This document shows, in pieces, positions 45,415 to 56,360 of a stretch of 64,000 bases of DNA (position 1 is its first letter; each line of letters begins with the position of its first letter). The position numbers and the translations under genes were made by a program. The DNA lies in contig MCGE01000032.1 in assembly GCA_002105175.1 (NCBI GenBank), positions 411,557 through 475,556 of the forward strand, in the 5' to 3' direction. This DNA is from Absidia repens. Lineage: Eukaryota > Mucoromycota > Mucoromycetes > Mucorales > Cunninghamellaceae. Below the pieces are notes generated by a model. It had not been told where the DNA came from and made no database searches. It saw nothing but the letters and a program-made list of their open reading frames with translations.

Positions 45415-46389
45415 ATTTTCAGCCATTTAGTTTTGTTGTTGCAATATCCATTTGTTTTTTTTTTCTACTGGAAAGATGCACCAAAACCAAACATATATTC
45501 CAGATCTCTGTGTGCCACATAGATTATGCTTCATGACTTGCACAGTTGTTAATAGAAAATATTGACGATAGAAAACTTACCAGAGTGTCATCATCGATTT
45601 AAAGCTATTTCAGGCGACTTCGTTTTTTTTAAGAAATGGGCAGACGGGCTCATTAGGTAATACTATATCTCTTAGATCAATATTTTAGATAAGGCTTTAA
45701 CCCTCTCCCTCTCTCTTTAATATATGGAGAAAATCTTCGATACAATCCATTACTTTATTACCCGCTATTTACATCATACCCATTCTATATTATCCTCTTT
45801 TGATACCACCTTCTTTTATTGTCAGTTATTCAATATTTTTTTTTTTATATCAACAGGAATTGACTACAGAACCTTATTTTTTCCACCAAATATTCTAGAA
45901 AAATAAAGCGAACTTGGCGAAACCTTTTTTTTAAAGGGGTAGGGGACAGGGATACAGAATTTCTACACATATCTTTTTTATTTATTGATTGATTGATAAA
46001 TAGCATGAATGACATAGAGTGGCACTCTTCTTAATCATGAGTGTTCGCCACTATGTACCCCACTCGCATTATTCAAACCCCATTTTGCTTATATCATACA
46101 AAAACCAATAAGGAAGTCAGCGCAGTAGTATTAACATCGATCACCGCCCACTTGTATTTAGAAGAATAATGGCGTCCAATCATCCATGTCTGGCGTCCCC
46201 TCTCGTTATGCACAGTCTTCCCCCGCCCCATCAAAAAAATAAAATAAAAATAAATAAAGAAGACAAGTTCGAAGAACACCCATCCCCTCCCTTTTTTTTC
46301 GGTCGCCGCCTATCGAAAGATATATAAAAAGGACATTTATGAATAAATCAAAAATTCGTGCACCCATATTGTTCTACCATCACATCATT
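45286..46389. other. array-edge spacer
   Basis: A T-run of ~35 is at about 45379-45413. No gene seen. 46321-46328 ('tatataaa') is a good TATA box ~60 bp before the small secreted-protein relic. Confidence 0.5.
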
Positions 46390-46757
46390 ATGAAGCAAAC
46401 CGCGATACTTCTGCTGCCCTTATTCATGTTCCTCTTTTCCTTCTTGGCCATTGTCGATGCTGTTCCGCCACTGATATAGCAATTTACTACGGTAGTTCCA
46501 ACGATGAAATGCAAAGATTCACGGCTTTCTATATGTTTGGCGAGTGTATTCCGGCCAGGACTCGCAACTCAGGTCAGCCTATCATCTCAGGCACTGCTCA
46601 TATCCCTGCGCTCTGCTCCAAATACAAATTTGAAGACTGCAAAGGACCAGTGGTGGACAATCCGTTCTCGTTGATGTTTTCAAATCAGGACATATTGATT
46701 CCTAAAACACCCACCCCTGGTAAATCGTTTGTTTGTATTCCAAAACCGCAAAAGTAG
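46390..46757 (+). pseudogene. small secreted Cys protein, frameshifted
   Basis: ATG at 46390 opens a classical signal peptide (MKQTAILLLPLFMFLFSFLA), but that frame stops at 46477. The frame one base over continues ATDIAIYYGSSNDEMQRF, then GECIPARTRN, ALCSKYKFEDCKG and ends KSFVCIPKPQK at 46757. The mature part would have at least four Cys. No plausible intron joins the two, so one base is probably missing between about 46455 and 46475. A TATA box and nearby AATAAA show that it was a real gene. Whether it is dead or misread is open. Confidence 0.6.
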
Positions 46758-47079
46758 GTCGCATCCCTATCCCCCTTTTTTTTTGTTGGTGTAATAATAA
46801 ATCGATAAGACTTCTTAATGTGATTTATTATGTTTGATGGTATGATGGAGGATACCCAATATTTTTGTCGTTCATAAAGTAGACTCTAGTTGTCGGATGC
46901 TATTCAATTTTTTCACTGCGCTTCATAAAAGAACCACAATGGTACGACTACAGCATTTAAGTCCCTGATGCATCATCCTCACAGCACTCCAAACGCCGCC
47001 AACGTTACTGAAAGGACAATGCCAAGCGTACTGGCATGGTATGCTCCATCCACGGTTAAGATGTCTCGCATGACACCAA
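46758..47079. other. spacer before the retroelement
   Basis: The first ~60 bp include the secreted-protein 3' end and an 'aataataaa' poly(A) signal. The rest may be the eroded 5' part of the retroelement; no LTR could be identified. Confidence 0.4.
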
Positions 47080-47119
47080 GGACAGTCGAGAACATAAGCG
47101 AACCGCTTAAAAAGGTAAG

Positions 47120-47446
47120 GGCAAAGGAACTGCTCCTGGATTCCGTTCCAATTACCCTGCTAACATCTCTTCTTCGTCTGCTTCCGCCGATCTCTGCAGC
47201 CATTGCAAGAGAGTGTCCTACTTTAAAGGTCACCGCTGTCCAGAAGGTACCTCATACTATGCTGCTCGTCGATCCCGCAATCCTCAAGTGAATGCTCCCA
47301 CCACCAACCAGCATCAGTCGGATGTAGTCATGGATAGGCTCATAAATGAACTAAATGCCCGATCACAAATAGATACGGAAGGTAATCCATCAAAAAAAAA
47401 AAAAAAAAAAAAAAAACGCCAATTGCCACAACATGATGACAAATAG
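47120..47446 (+). pseudogene. Gag fragment with Cys/His motif
   Basis: One frame reads SADLCSHCKRVSYFKGHRCP, a zinc-knuckle-like Cys-Cys-His-Cys pattern with non-standard spacing, followed by a polar tail that ends in a poly-Lys run from an A-tract. It is probably the nucleocapsid end of Gag. Confidence 0.5.
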
Positions 47447-47786
47447 CCCACTAAACAAAAAAAAAAAATACGTTTTCCCACTTCTACAGAATGAACAAGC
47501 ATTTGCCCTTTGTGATTCCGATGCTAATTTGTCAGTTTTAGATATATCGTTTATTGATACAAATAAAATAAAAATTGATTCAAACTATTCTAAGACTATA
47601 TATCTACCAGACAATAAGACTACAAAAAGCTACGGTAAAACTGTCCCTATCATGATCACGTTCAATAACATCCCTATATTGCATGCATTCCAAGTCACTG
47701 ATTTGTCGAATGATATTGATTGTTTAAATGCTGATGATTTGATGTCCACGTTTAATATCGAAGTCGTAAATCTTCCAGTTAGCTAG
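47433..47786 (+). pseudogene. retropepsin-like fragment
   Basis: Contains EQAFALCDSDANLSVLD at the place of the aspartic protease motif (normally D[ST]GA); the Gly is replaced by Asp. The rest (PIMITFNNIPILHAFQV) fits a retropepsin beta-strand pattern. Probably inactive. The assignment rests on position between Gag and RNase H. Confidence 0.5.
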
Positions 47787-47984
47787 CCCAACAGTATTTG
47801 CGTTCACAAAAAGAAAATCACAATGTTGATAATCCACCTACACCAAATGATTCACCTGTTGGAACGGCCAAAGAGCGTGAAGATTTTCTAAATAAAATAT
47901 CACCGTTAGCTGATGAAAATCAAAAAAAAAAAAATACCAATCACATCATTTCGTCCATTACCAGAATCAGTGGTCAAACTTGAT

Positions 47985-48377
47985 ACACCTACCCAACTAA
48001 TCAATGATAAAGAAAGGTTCATCGGATACATGGCCAGATCGTTGTCAGAATCAGAGCGCAATTACAGCACCAATAAAAGAGAGCTACTTGCCATCGTATT
48101 TTCCCTAAAAAAGTTTCATAAGTATCTTTGGGAGAACCGATTCACACTGTATACCGATCATCGCGCACTTACATATGTCCATACACAAAAAATCGCATCA
48201 CCAATGATGATAAATTGGCTGGATACCATCCTGGACTATTCGTTCACCGTCATACATAAACCAGGTGCCTTGAATGTTGTTCCAGATTTCTTATCACGTC
48301 TTGCTACATCGCAGAAAGAAATCCCAGGGGCAACCATACATCACACATTCAAGCCAATAAACATAAACTGCAACTAG
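47985..48377 (+). pseudogene. RNase H domain of the gypsy element
   Basis: Reads GYMARSLSESERNYSTNKRE, LLAIVFSLKKFHKYLWENRF, TLYTDHRALTYV and then HKPGALNVVPDFLSRL. This is the usual Ty3/gypsy RNase H with YTDH and the N-x-V-x-D-x-LSR end. It has no reverse transcriptase in front. Confidence 0.85.
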
Positions 48378-48436
48378 ATCCATCCATCCAAAACAAAACT
48401 ACCGAAGAGGACATACACCTTCGCGCAATCCAATCC

Positions 48437-49345
48437 ATGGATATGAATTACATCATACCTCCGACCACAGAACACAAGTCCATTCTACAAAGACTACATG
48501 AATACGGACACTTCGGAGCAGAAGCAATCGTAAAAGCTGCACATCATGAAGGATTACACTGGACCCACATGTACAAAGAAGCACTTGACATCGTCCAAAA
48601 ATGCAATATAGGAAAAAGAGGCTACAATCCCTTGAGACCAGTACATGCATATCTACCAACCGACCATTGGGCTATCGATCTAGCTGGACCCTTCAAAGTT
48701 GCTACACAAGGAAATACATGGTTATTAGTAATGGTTGACGTTTGTACACGATTCACAATTCTAAGCGCATTACCTCACAAAAAGGCAGACACACTTATTC
48801 ATACGTTGATCAAAGTATTTGGCGATTTCGGCTATCCAAGAATCATACAATCGGACAACGGCACCGAGTTCAAAAACAAGCTCGACACAGCATTACACAA
48901 GTCTGTGGGAGTCGATCGTAGGTTTTCCACACCATATCATCCAGGGGGAAATGGTCTTGCTGAACGTTACGTCCAAGTAGCCAAAACAATAATAAACAAA
49001 GAAAGCCAAGGAACTAGACAAGACTGGGAGTGGTACGTACCTAATACACAAATGGTAATGAATAACAGGCTATCAAAACGTCTTCAAACACCCCGATTCT
49101 CTTTGATATTCGCACGACAGATGAATAAACCTACACTTACTGGTGATCAACATTGCCACACTAAAACCAACAAGCTATGATGACAGTGTGAAAAGCCTTG
49201 AATACATGGCAAGCGTTGTGTTTCCGGCAATCAAAGAGCGCACACAACTCGTAATAAATTCACAAAAGGAAGCATTCGACAAAACGCACCGTATTGTTGA
49301 CATCCCCCGTTGGCAGCTTCGTAGTCGCAAAAATCGCTAGAGAAA
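48437..49345 (+). pseudogene. integrase of the gypsy element
   Basis: The N-terminal zinc-binding part is degenerate (GHFGAEAIVKAAHHEG ... KCNIGKRGY, one Cys lost). The catalytic core keeps D in WAIDLAGPF, D in IQSDNGTEF and E in NGLAERYV. The frame shifts near 49145, and the C-terminal part continues one frame over (ATLKPTSYDDSVKSLEYMAS) to ~49340. Confidence 0.85.
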
Positions 49346-49474
49346 AGTAAATCAGTACCATTATACGACGGTCCATTCGAAGTCTTGCAAAAAAAAAAAA
49401 CAACAACAAAGGGTACTTACGTCCTAAAAGACATGACAGGTGCACTAGCTTCCCGTAATTACGTTCCATAAGAG

Positions 49475-49777
49475 TTGAAATCTGTTTCGCACAACGAGCA
49501 TAATGATGTCGAGTATGAAATCGAAGCTACACTAGAGACCATAAAGGAACACCTGGACGACGTCAATACAAAGTTGGTTTGGAAAGGATACGCATCCGAA
49601 CACGATCAATGGATTAGAACACAACAGATGAATGCACAAGATGAAGTCGACATTTATTGGAAAAGAAGACACCACGAAAGAAAAAAAAAAAAAAAAAAAT
49701 CAAAAATCGAAATAAACCCACGTCAGCTCAGAATAAGAAAGCAGACGGGTATTGAAAAGGATGAAAATAATAAATAA
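49475..49777 (+). pseudogene. chromodomain-like C-terminus of the integrase
   Basis: EYEIEATLETIKEH ... NTKLVWKGYASEHDQWI matches the chromodomain pattern (YEVE.IL ... Y.VKWKGY...E.TWE). This module steers chromovirus integration to heterochromatin. The frame is separated from the core by an A-run. Confidence 0.7.
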
Positions 49778-49994
49778 AAAAAAAAACGCCAAGTAAGGAA
49801 GGGACAATAAAAATATAAATCCTGCTATAAAGTGCAAAAAAAAAAAAAGAAAACCATAAGTGAAGTACAAGTAAAACGAATCCCACTATGGAGTGCAAAA
49901 AAAATAAAAAAAATAAAAAAAAAAGTAAATAAAAAAATAAAATAAAAATAAAAAATAAAAAAACAACAACAAAAAAGCAAACCATTATAAAATA

Positions 49995-50402
49995 TAGCCA
50001 GGTATTGTAGCCAGGTTTTGTAGCCAGGTTTGTAGCCAGGTATGTAGCCAGGTTTGTAGCCAGGTATTGTAGCCAGGTATTGTAGCCAGGTTTGTAGCCA
50101 GGTTTGTAGCCAGGTTTTGTAGCCAGGTTTGTAGCCAGGTTTGTAGCCAGGTTTGTAGCCAGGTTTTGTAGCCAGGTTTGTAGCCAGGTTTTGTAGCCAG
50201 GTTTGTAGCCAGGTTTTGTAGCCAGGTTTGTAGCCAGGTTTGTAGCCAGGTTTGTAGCCAGGTTTGTAGCCAGGTTTTGTAGCCAGGTTTGTACAGGCGT
50301 ATAGCCAGGTTTGTAGCCAGGTTTGTAGCCAGGTTTGTAGCCAGGTATGTAGCCAGGTATGTAGCCAGGTTTGTAGCCAGGTTTTTTAGCCAGGTATGTA
50401 GA
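49995..50402. repeat. 12/13-bp minisatellite, unit tagccaggtttg
   Basis: About 33 tandem units of tagccaggtttg or tagccaggttttg, with a few tatg/tattg variants. The minus strand gives a 141-codon frame of TNLA / TWLQ repeats that follows only from the unit; it is not called as a gene. Confidence 0.95.
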
Positions 50403-50454
50403 TCAGACACAATGCAAGTAAAATAAAAAAAATTTAAATCCTAGAATATAATGT

Positions 50455-50580
50455 AGAGTCTACCGCAATAGAATGGTATGTCGAATAGTGTACCGTAAGA
50501 GAATAATATGCAGAATAGTGTACCGCAATAAAATAGTATGTATAATAGCCTGTCATAGTAGAATAGCTTTGCCATCCATT
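50455..50580. repeat. short diverged tandem repeat
   Basis: Three to four units of ~35 bp built on 'gaatagtgtaccg.aa.agaata.tatg'. Confidence 0.6.
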
Positions 50581-50619
50581 GTTCATTGCAAAATAAAAAA
50601 GCTTTTATTAATTCATGAT

Positions 50620-51220
50620 AGTCAATGCTATACTAAAATGAAAGCAAATGTAAATAGAGACCACTAATAATAGTTGAAAGGGGTGCTAGTCTAGAAGAAT
50701 GGTGTGCGAAGAAGGAACGATGTACTAAAAAAATAAAGGGATCTCTAATGGGGATCTCCAAACTTCTAATGAAGTTTAAACACACATCATTAAAGCAAAT
50801 ACACATTTTTTCAAACCAAGACATGTTGTTTCTCAATCAAAGACAAGTTTTATTGATGCAAAGTCCAAGTTTTATTGAAGCAGACATGTTTTATTAAAGA
50901 AAGGAGACATACTAAGCTAATCAAGACATTGCCCAAGATCCTAGAATCAAAATGAAAGGGTTTCCCTATGCAGCTTGTAATCCCTTTTCTGAAACCCTTC
51001 TAAACTAGTCCTAATAGAAAGCCAAGGGCTCCAGGTCCACAACGAGCCAAAAACCGTGACCAAAAAATAATTTTTCATTAAAAAAAAAAAAGAAAGAAAG
51101 AAAAAGAGGGAGAGAGAATTAGGGATGCCGCTTGAAAAATAATTCAGGCGGATCGGGCTTTGATTTTCGATCCTGTCACGAAAAAATCTGGAGGGCCGTC
51201 AACAAACAAAAACAAAACAG
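50620..51220 (+). repeat. dispersed repeat X, copy 1 (+), containing a diverged HET 3' flank core
   Basis: Blocks in order: 'gggatctc', 'aacttctaatgaagttta', 'aacacacatcatt', several '.agttttattga.gcaaag', 'catactaagctaatcaagac', 'caaaatgaaagggtttccc', 'ccaggtccacaacgagcc', 'ggagggccgtcaacaaac'. The same series is found in reverse near 54.0, 54.9 and 58.3 kb and forward at 55.8 and 59.3 kb. Confidence 0.75.
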
Positions 51221-51413
51221 AATTGCTCCAGCGGCAATAAAATATCTTCTCGTCGGCAATAAATTATCTCCTCAGAAGATAAATTATCTCTTCAGAAGAT
51301 AAAATATTTTCTCAGACAATAAAAATTAGATTGAATGTACTTTTAAGGAATAAAACTGCGTGGCGCTATTACGCTCCAGTAGCAAACTTGATAAATGCCA
51401 ACTTGTTATGGTT

Positions 51414-51718
51414 TGTCGTATTTGTCATCTGTCACTAATCATTTCCCACACTATCACACTTGTCATTCCTATACAGGTATAAGACACAGCCTCGAGTATC
51501 CACTACTTAGGCATATACACTTATATCTGCAGATAACCAACTTCCCATAGCCTCAAATTACCATTCTTCGATCATATCCACAGCCACAACTAGCACAGCC
51601 TTCTTTTTCCCATTTTATTATAAAAACCCTTCCTCATTTTATTCAATAAAAACCATATCTGTTATACTGTATCACTTATTTCTTATAACGTCTTCTTATT
51701 ATTTTATCAAATATTACA
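51414..51718 (+). mobile_element. solo LTR 1
   Basis: A 305-bp element starting TGTCGTATTTG and ending ATATTACA (TG...CA), flanked by the 5-bp direct repeat tggtt (51409-51413 and 51719-51723). Inside are a TATA-like 'attataaaaaccc' and 'caataaaaacc', as in U3/R. The other arm of the inverted repeat has the uninterrupted site. Confidence 0.85.
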
Positions 51719-51814
51719 TGGTTCAGGTTTTTGTAAAAAGTAAATAAAAAAAATAAAATAAGATGAGAATGTTGTTAACCTTTATTTGATATAAATCAAG
51801 CATCTTTTTATAAT

Positions 51815-52913
51815 TGTAATGTGTTGTAGTAGAAGATGAATCAAATACTGTAAGTGAGACAAAGTTATATTTTTATTTTAGTAAAAAGATGGAAGGCTTT
51901 TATAATAAAATCGGGGAAGCGGTTATTGGAATAATAAATTTCTACTACTAATGTATTATTGGATAAGATAGAGATGAGGGAATAAATCATTGGACTGTGA
52001 TTAGATGATTGAATGATTGTAATAATTTGTATATGTGTCGTATTCCTGGTTCCTGATTAGTAATATTTATGTCAAAATATCTATACCATCATTATTTATC
52101 ATCATCCTCACATATCAGGTACGCGGCTACTCATCGCGTCCCAACAATTGTACCTTGTCACTACCCAGCATGTCCCTACACTGGCTATGTTTCACTTGGT
52201 CTACAATCAAGATCAAAGGTTACTCATCTATCTATTCCATAATACACTATTTTATTCCCTCATCTCGAACTCTACCAATAATCCATTATCATCTACAATC
52301 ATCTATCATCATAGAAATTTATTATTACAACATCCGCTTCTCTGGCTTTTACTATAAAAACCCACTGTCATTTTATTCAATAAAAAAACCATATCAATTG
52401 TATCACTTATTTACTCTTGTCTTTATTTACAAACATTTCAATATGTTGTAAAGTCAATCAAGTAAGTGATATAACAGATATGGTTTTTATTAAATAAAAT
52501 GACAGTGGGTTTTTATAGTAAAAGTATGGGAAGCGGATGTTGTAATAATAAATTTCTATGATGATAGATGATTGTAGATGATAATGGATTATTGGTAGAG
52601 TTCGAGATGAGGGAATAAAATGGTGTATTATGGAAGAGATGGACGATTAATCTTTGATACTGATTGTAGACCAAGTGAAACATAGCCAGTGTGAGGTTAT
52701 GCTGGAGAGTGACAAGGTACAATTGCTAGGTAATGATGGATAACCGCGTATCTGATATGTGTGGATGATGACAAATGACAAATACGACAATGATTATTGG
52801 TGTATTGTCAGATCGGGATTGAATATGACAGTTAGTGCCTGATCTGAGTCTGACATTTACTATATCTGATACATTGATTTATAATGTGAATATAGAGGAT
52901 GACAAATACGACA
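51815..52913 (-). mobile_element. nested LTR cluster 2
   Basis: A 1099-bp insertion beginning TGTAATGTGTTG and ending AAATACGACA, flanked by ataat (51810-51814 and 52914-52918). The outer part is a reversed LTR of the same family as solo LTR 1. It is itself interrupted at ~52036-52789 by a head-to-head pair: a plus copy at 52036-52445 and a minus copy at ~52450-52789. Both inner copies carry 'actataaaaacccactgtca'. Confidence 0.8.
52090..52789. repeat. ~340-bp inverted repeat of two LTRs
   Basis: 52090-52440 and 52475-52765 are near-perfect reverse complements (for example 'ccctcatctcgaactctacc' and its complement) around a ~35-bp centre; as RNA this would form a long hairpin. Confidence 0.85.
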
Positions 52914-53156
52914 ATAATGATGTGATTATGGTATGAAACAGTATAACTACTACTACGGTTTGATATAATAAATGGGTTTCTTTTTCAAACACATGAAAAA
53001 GTGAAATCAGATCATGACACCCATATATGATCTGAGCCCTTGCATTGTAGCACTGTATTTGAATTTATTTTTATTTCACTTGCATTGTGCCTGATTGACA
53101 TCAATGTTACACTTTATTTTATTTTATTGCTACATTCATATGCAAAATACAACAAA

Positions 53157-53418
53157 TGTAACTATTGTGGGATGAATAGATTACAAGGCAGGGATAGAAA
53201 CAAGAGAGATATTTATTGAGTGAATATAAGATAGGGTAGACGAGCTTAGACGAGATGACAGATAAAAGAAAACTAAACTTGTGTGGGAGAGATGGGGGCT
53301 ATTTATAATAAACTAAGAATATGCTAAGTACGCCAAGAGGTGGGAGAAGAAGGACAAGATAATTGCCAAGGACAAGAAAGGACAAGAAATGCGGTAACTG
53401 AGAGGGTCGGGTAACACA
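53157..53418 (-). mobile_element. possible LTR of a second family
   Basis: Reversed, it starts TGTGTTACCCGACC and ends CAATAGTTACA, with 'ttataaatagccccc' and 'cactcaataaat' inside, a TATA and poly(A) layout typical of an LTR. No target duplication was found. Confidence 0.45.
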
Positions 53419-53930
53419 ATGTTATTTATGAGAGTTGATTCATGACAGTGTGTATGGGGATATTGGAGGCAATAAAAAGAAAGGTATGAGTAGAAGGAGC
53501 AAGACACTGAAAAGAGGATCCAAACAAAGGTCAGTGTCCAAGTATGTGTGTGGTTGGATAGTGGGCGATAGCGTACAGGCGGTTATTATGGCTGTAGGAT
53601 TTTGTTGTGAGCTTATACTGTAGGTGTAAACTTTAGAGCATTCTATAATTAATTGTATGATAGATTGATGGTTGGTTTGGTGACAAAAAATGATTGTATA
53701 ATATTTCTAAAGATGCATGGAAAATTTGAAGTTGAACGGTTTCGTAGTTCGTTTTATATAAAGCGAAGAAGAAAATATTGCAGGTTCATTGGATTTTGCA
53801 GGCTGTAAAGCCAGATGGGTGTGAATTCAACCGCCGCCGCCGGCAGCCTGGATTGTTGATCGAGAAAAAAAAAATGGGAGCGCACATCCAAAAAAAATAG
53901 ACTTCAACGGGAATGAGCCGACATCTGTTC
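53419..53930. other. unassigned spacer
   Basis: No gene seen. It holds a short CCG run ('accgccgccgccggcagcc' at 53830). Confidence 0.4.
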
Positions 53931-54205
53931 ACTGTTTTTGGCTCATTGTGGACCTGATGGCTTTGGCTTTCTGTTTAGAAATAGTTTAGAAGGGTTTTAG
54001 AAAAGGGATTTTAAGAAGCATGGGGAAACCCTTTCATCTTGATTCTAGAATCTTCGCGAAATGTCTTGATTAGTTTACTACATGTATGTCACTTTTCTTC
54101 AATAAAGCATATCTCTGCTTCAATAAACTTTGTCTTTGTTTGAAAAAAATGTGTATTTGCTTCAATGATGTGCGTTTAAGCTTCATTAGAAGTTTGAAGA
54201 TCCCT
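53875..54205 (-). repeat. dispersed repeat X, copy 2 (reversed)
   Basis: Reverse of the series at 50.6-51.2 kb: 'ggctcattgtggacctgatgg', 'ggggaaaccctttcatctt', 'cttcaataaagcatatctc', 'cttcattagaagtttgaag'. Confidence 0.7.
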
Positions 54206-54207
54206 TT

Positions 54208-54560
54208 TTGTTGTATTTTGCATATGAATGTAGCAATGAAATAAAATAAAATGTGACATTGATGTAAATCATGCACAATGTAAGTGAAATAAAAATAAAT
54301 TCAAATACAGCGCTACAATGCAAGGGCTCAGATCATATATGGGTGTCATGATCTGATTTCACTTTTTCATGTGTTTGAAAAAGTAACCCATCTATCATAT
54401 CAAACCGTAGTAGTAGTTATACTGTTTCATACCATAATCACATCATTATAAAAAGATGCTTGATTTATATCAAATAAAGGTTATCAACATTCTCATCTTA
54501 TTTTTTATTTTTTATTTTACTTTTATTTTATTTTAAAAACCTAAACCACAACACTTTTAT
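54208..54560. repeat. inverted-repeat right arm (uninterrupted)
   Basis: Reverse complement of the pieces listed for the left arm. It serves as the empty site for both LTR insertions: single 'ataat' and single 'tggtt' equivalents are present. Confidence 0.8.
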
Positions 54561-55100
54561 AGAGATCCCTTTTAGAAATCCCTTTTTTTATTTGACATCG
54601 TTCCTTCTTCTACACAATGATCTAGATTAGCACCTCTCTCAACTACTATGAGCGGTCTCTATTTACATCTTCTTTCCTTTTAGTATAGTATTGACTATTA
54701 TGATTCAATAAAAGCTTTTTTATTTTGCAATGAACAATGGATGGCGAAGCCTTTCTACTGTGGTAGACTAATCTGCATACTAATGAACATACTATTATAC
54801 TGTTCTACATACTATTCTTGTTTGGTAGTGCATCCCTATTGTGTGGTGATCTATTTTCCAACCAACTTCGTACGGTAAATGCTTCTACATGCTATATTGT
54901 TGTAAGCAATACTGAAGCATAGAGGCTTGTTATTAACTTTCCCTCCTTTGGTTTTGTCTGTTGACGGGCCTCACGATTTTTTGTGACGGGATTGAAAATC
55001 GAAGCCCGCTCCTCCTGAATTGTCTTCTCTCGCCTTTTTGCTTCCTTCCTCATCACAACAATCCTCACCATTCAACTTTGGATCTGTAGAATAGTATACA
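54561..55100 (-). repeat. dispersed repeat X, copy 3 (reversed)
   Basis: Contains 'gagatccc', 'cactatga..ggtctctattta', 'caataaaagctttttt' and at 54955-55020 'ctgttgacgggcctcacgat' with 'gaagcccgctcctcctgaatt'. Confidence 0.65.
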
Positions 55101-55317
55101 TTAGAATACCTCATTCTTCATTCATGAATAAAACCTTTTTTATTGAAACATCGCTAAACTTAAGTCACTAAACTAAAGAGAAGCGAATGAAAGGATCCCG
55201 GGAGCAGTCGAGGGATCTTGAGGGATGTCGTGAAAAAAAGAGAAAGATAGTTCCTTTTCCAAAAATACCTGCCCCACAACCCCCGCCCACAAAGAATACC
55301 CCGCACAACCCGCTCTA

Positions 55318-55745
55318 AAAAAAATACCTCCCCCAAAGCACCCCCCCAAAAAAGACCTCCCCCCACATCCCCCAAAATAATGTCTCCCCCCATACACCCC
55401 CCAAAAAAGACCTCCCCCCATACACCCCCAAAAAAATGCCTCCCCCACATCCCCCAAAAAGACCTCCCCCCATACACCCCCAAAAAAGACCTCCCCCATA
55501 CACCCCCCAAAAAGACCTCCCCATACACCCCCCAAGAAAGACCTCCCCCCATACACCCCCCAAAATAATGTCCCCCCATACACCCCCAAAATAATGTCCC
55601 CCATACACCCCCCAAAATAATGTCTCCCCCATACACCCCCCAAAAGGACCTCCCCCCATACACCCCCAAAATAATGTCTCCCCCCATACACCCCCCAAAA
55701 AAGACCTCCCCCATACACCCCCAAAAAGACCCCCACTACCCCATA
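55318..55745. repeat. 27-bp C-rich minisatellite
   Basis: About 15 units of 'acctccccccatacacccccc' plus 'aaaaaag' or 'aaataatgtc'. The minus strand carries GGGGGG and GGGGGGAGG runs every ~13 bp, so G-quadruplex formation is likely. Because the unit is 27 bp, all three minus frames stay open (GVYGGRSFW-type repeats); I do not call these as genes. Confidence 0.95.
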
Positions 55746-55839
55746 ACCCTCCAAAAAAATAACGCCGAAAAAAGTCTGGTTTATTTGAGCCAAAACCAAA
55801 ATCAGTAGGTTTAACTAACCAAAAGGCCTGAAGAAAGAA

Positions 55840-56360
55840 TGATGTATAAAAAAGGGATCTCTGATCTGTAAGAGGGATTTCTAAGAGGGATCTGTAAGAG
55901 GGATCTCTAAGCGGGATTTCTAAGAGGGATTTCTAAGAGGGATTTGCAAACTTTTAATGACGTTTAAACACACATCATTGAAGTAAAGACAGGTTTTATT
56001 GGAGCAAAGACAAAAAATTTTATTGAAGCAGAGACATATTATATTGAAGAAAAGAAACATACTAAGCTAATCACGACAACCCCAAAATCCTAGAATCAAA
56101 ATGAAAGGGTTTCCCCTTGCATCTTGCAATGCCTTTTCTGAAACCCTTCTAAACTAGTCCTAACAGAAAGCCAAGTCCACCAGGTCCACAACGAGCCAAA
56201 AACCGTAACGAAAAAATCATTTTTCATTAAAAAAAGAAAAGAAAGAGAAAGAGGGAGAGAAAATGGGGGATGCCGCTTCAAAAATAATTCAGGCTGAGCG
56301 GGCTTTGATTTTCAATCCTGTCACAAAAAAATCTGGAGGGCCGTCAACAAACAAAAACAA
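55840..56360 (+). repeat. dispersed repeat X, copy 4 (+)
   Basis: Starts with a small 'taagagggatttc' tandem array (55860-55950), then 'cgtttaaacacacatcattg', 'aaaatgaaagggtttcccc' and 'ggagggccgtcaacaaacaa' as in copy 1. Confidence 0.75.

Larger units (their letters stand above)
47080..49790 (+). mobile_element. degenerate Ty3/gypsy-type LTR retrotransposon (chromovirus-like)
   Basis: In order: Gag end with Cys/His motif, protease remnant, RNase H, integrase and chromodomain-like tail, which is the Ty3/gypsy (chromovirus) order. Reverse transcriptase is absent: protease ends at ~47786 and RNase H starts by ~47990. The frame is broken at several places, many next to A-runs of 9-20 bases (47393, 47457, 47923, 49389, 49681). 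No flanking LTRs were found. It is a dead internal fragment. Confidence 0.85.
51403..53156. repeat. inverted-repeat left arm (interrupted by two LTR insertions)
   Basis: Left arm pieces 51403-51413, 51719-51814 and 52914-53156 match, in reverse complement and in order, the uninterrupted right arm at 54208-54560. Matching blocks include 'agatgagaatgttg.taacc', 'tatatgatctgagccc' and 'gcaaaatacaacaaa'. Confidence 0.8.

Noticed and set aside
50000..50400. CRISPR array
   Set aside because: Units are contiguous with no unique spacers, and the genome is eukaryotic.
49985..50410. 141-codon TNLA/TWLQ repeat protein on the minus strand
   Set aside because: Pure translation of a 12/13-bp minisatellite; the 13-bp units shift the frame along the array.
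53157..53418. Confident solo LTR of a second family
   Set aside because: TG...CA ends and TATA/poly(A) layout fit, but no target duplication was found; kept only as a low-confidence feature.
55160..55799. Three overlapping Gly/Trp-rich minus-strand frames (127-208 codons)
   Set aside because: They follow automatically from a 27-bp tandem unit without stops; no start context, domain or splice signals.
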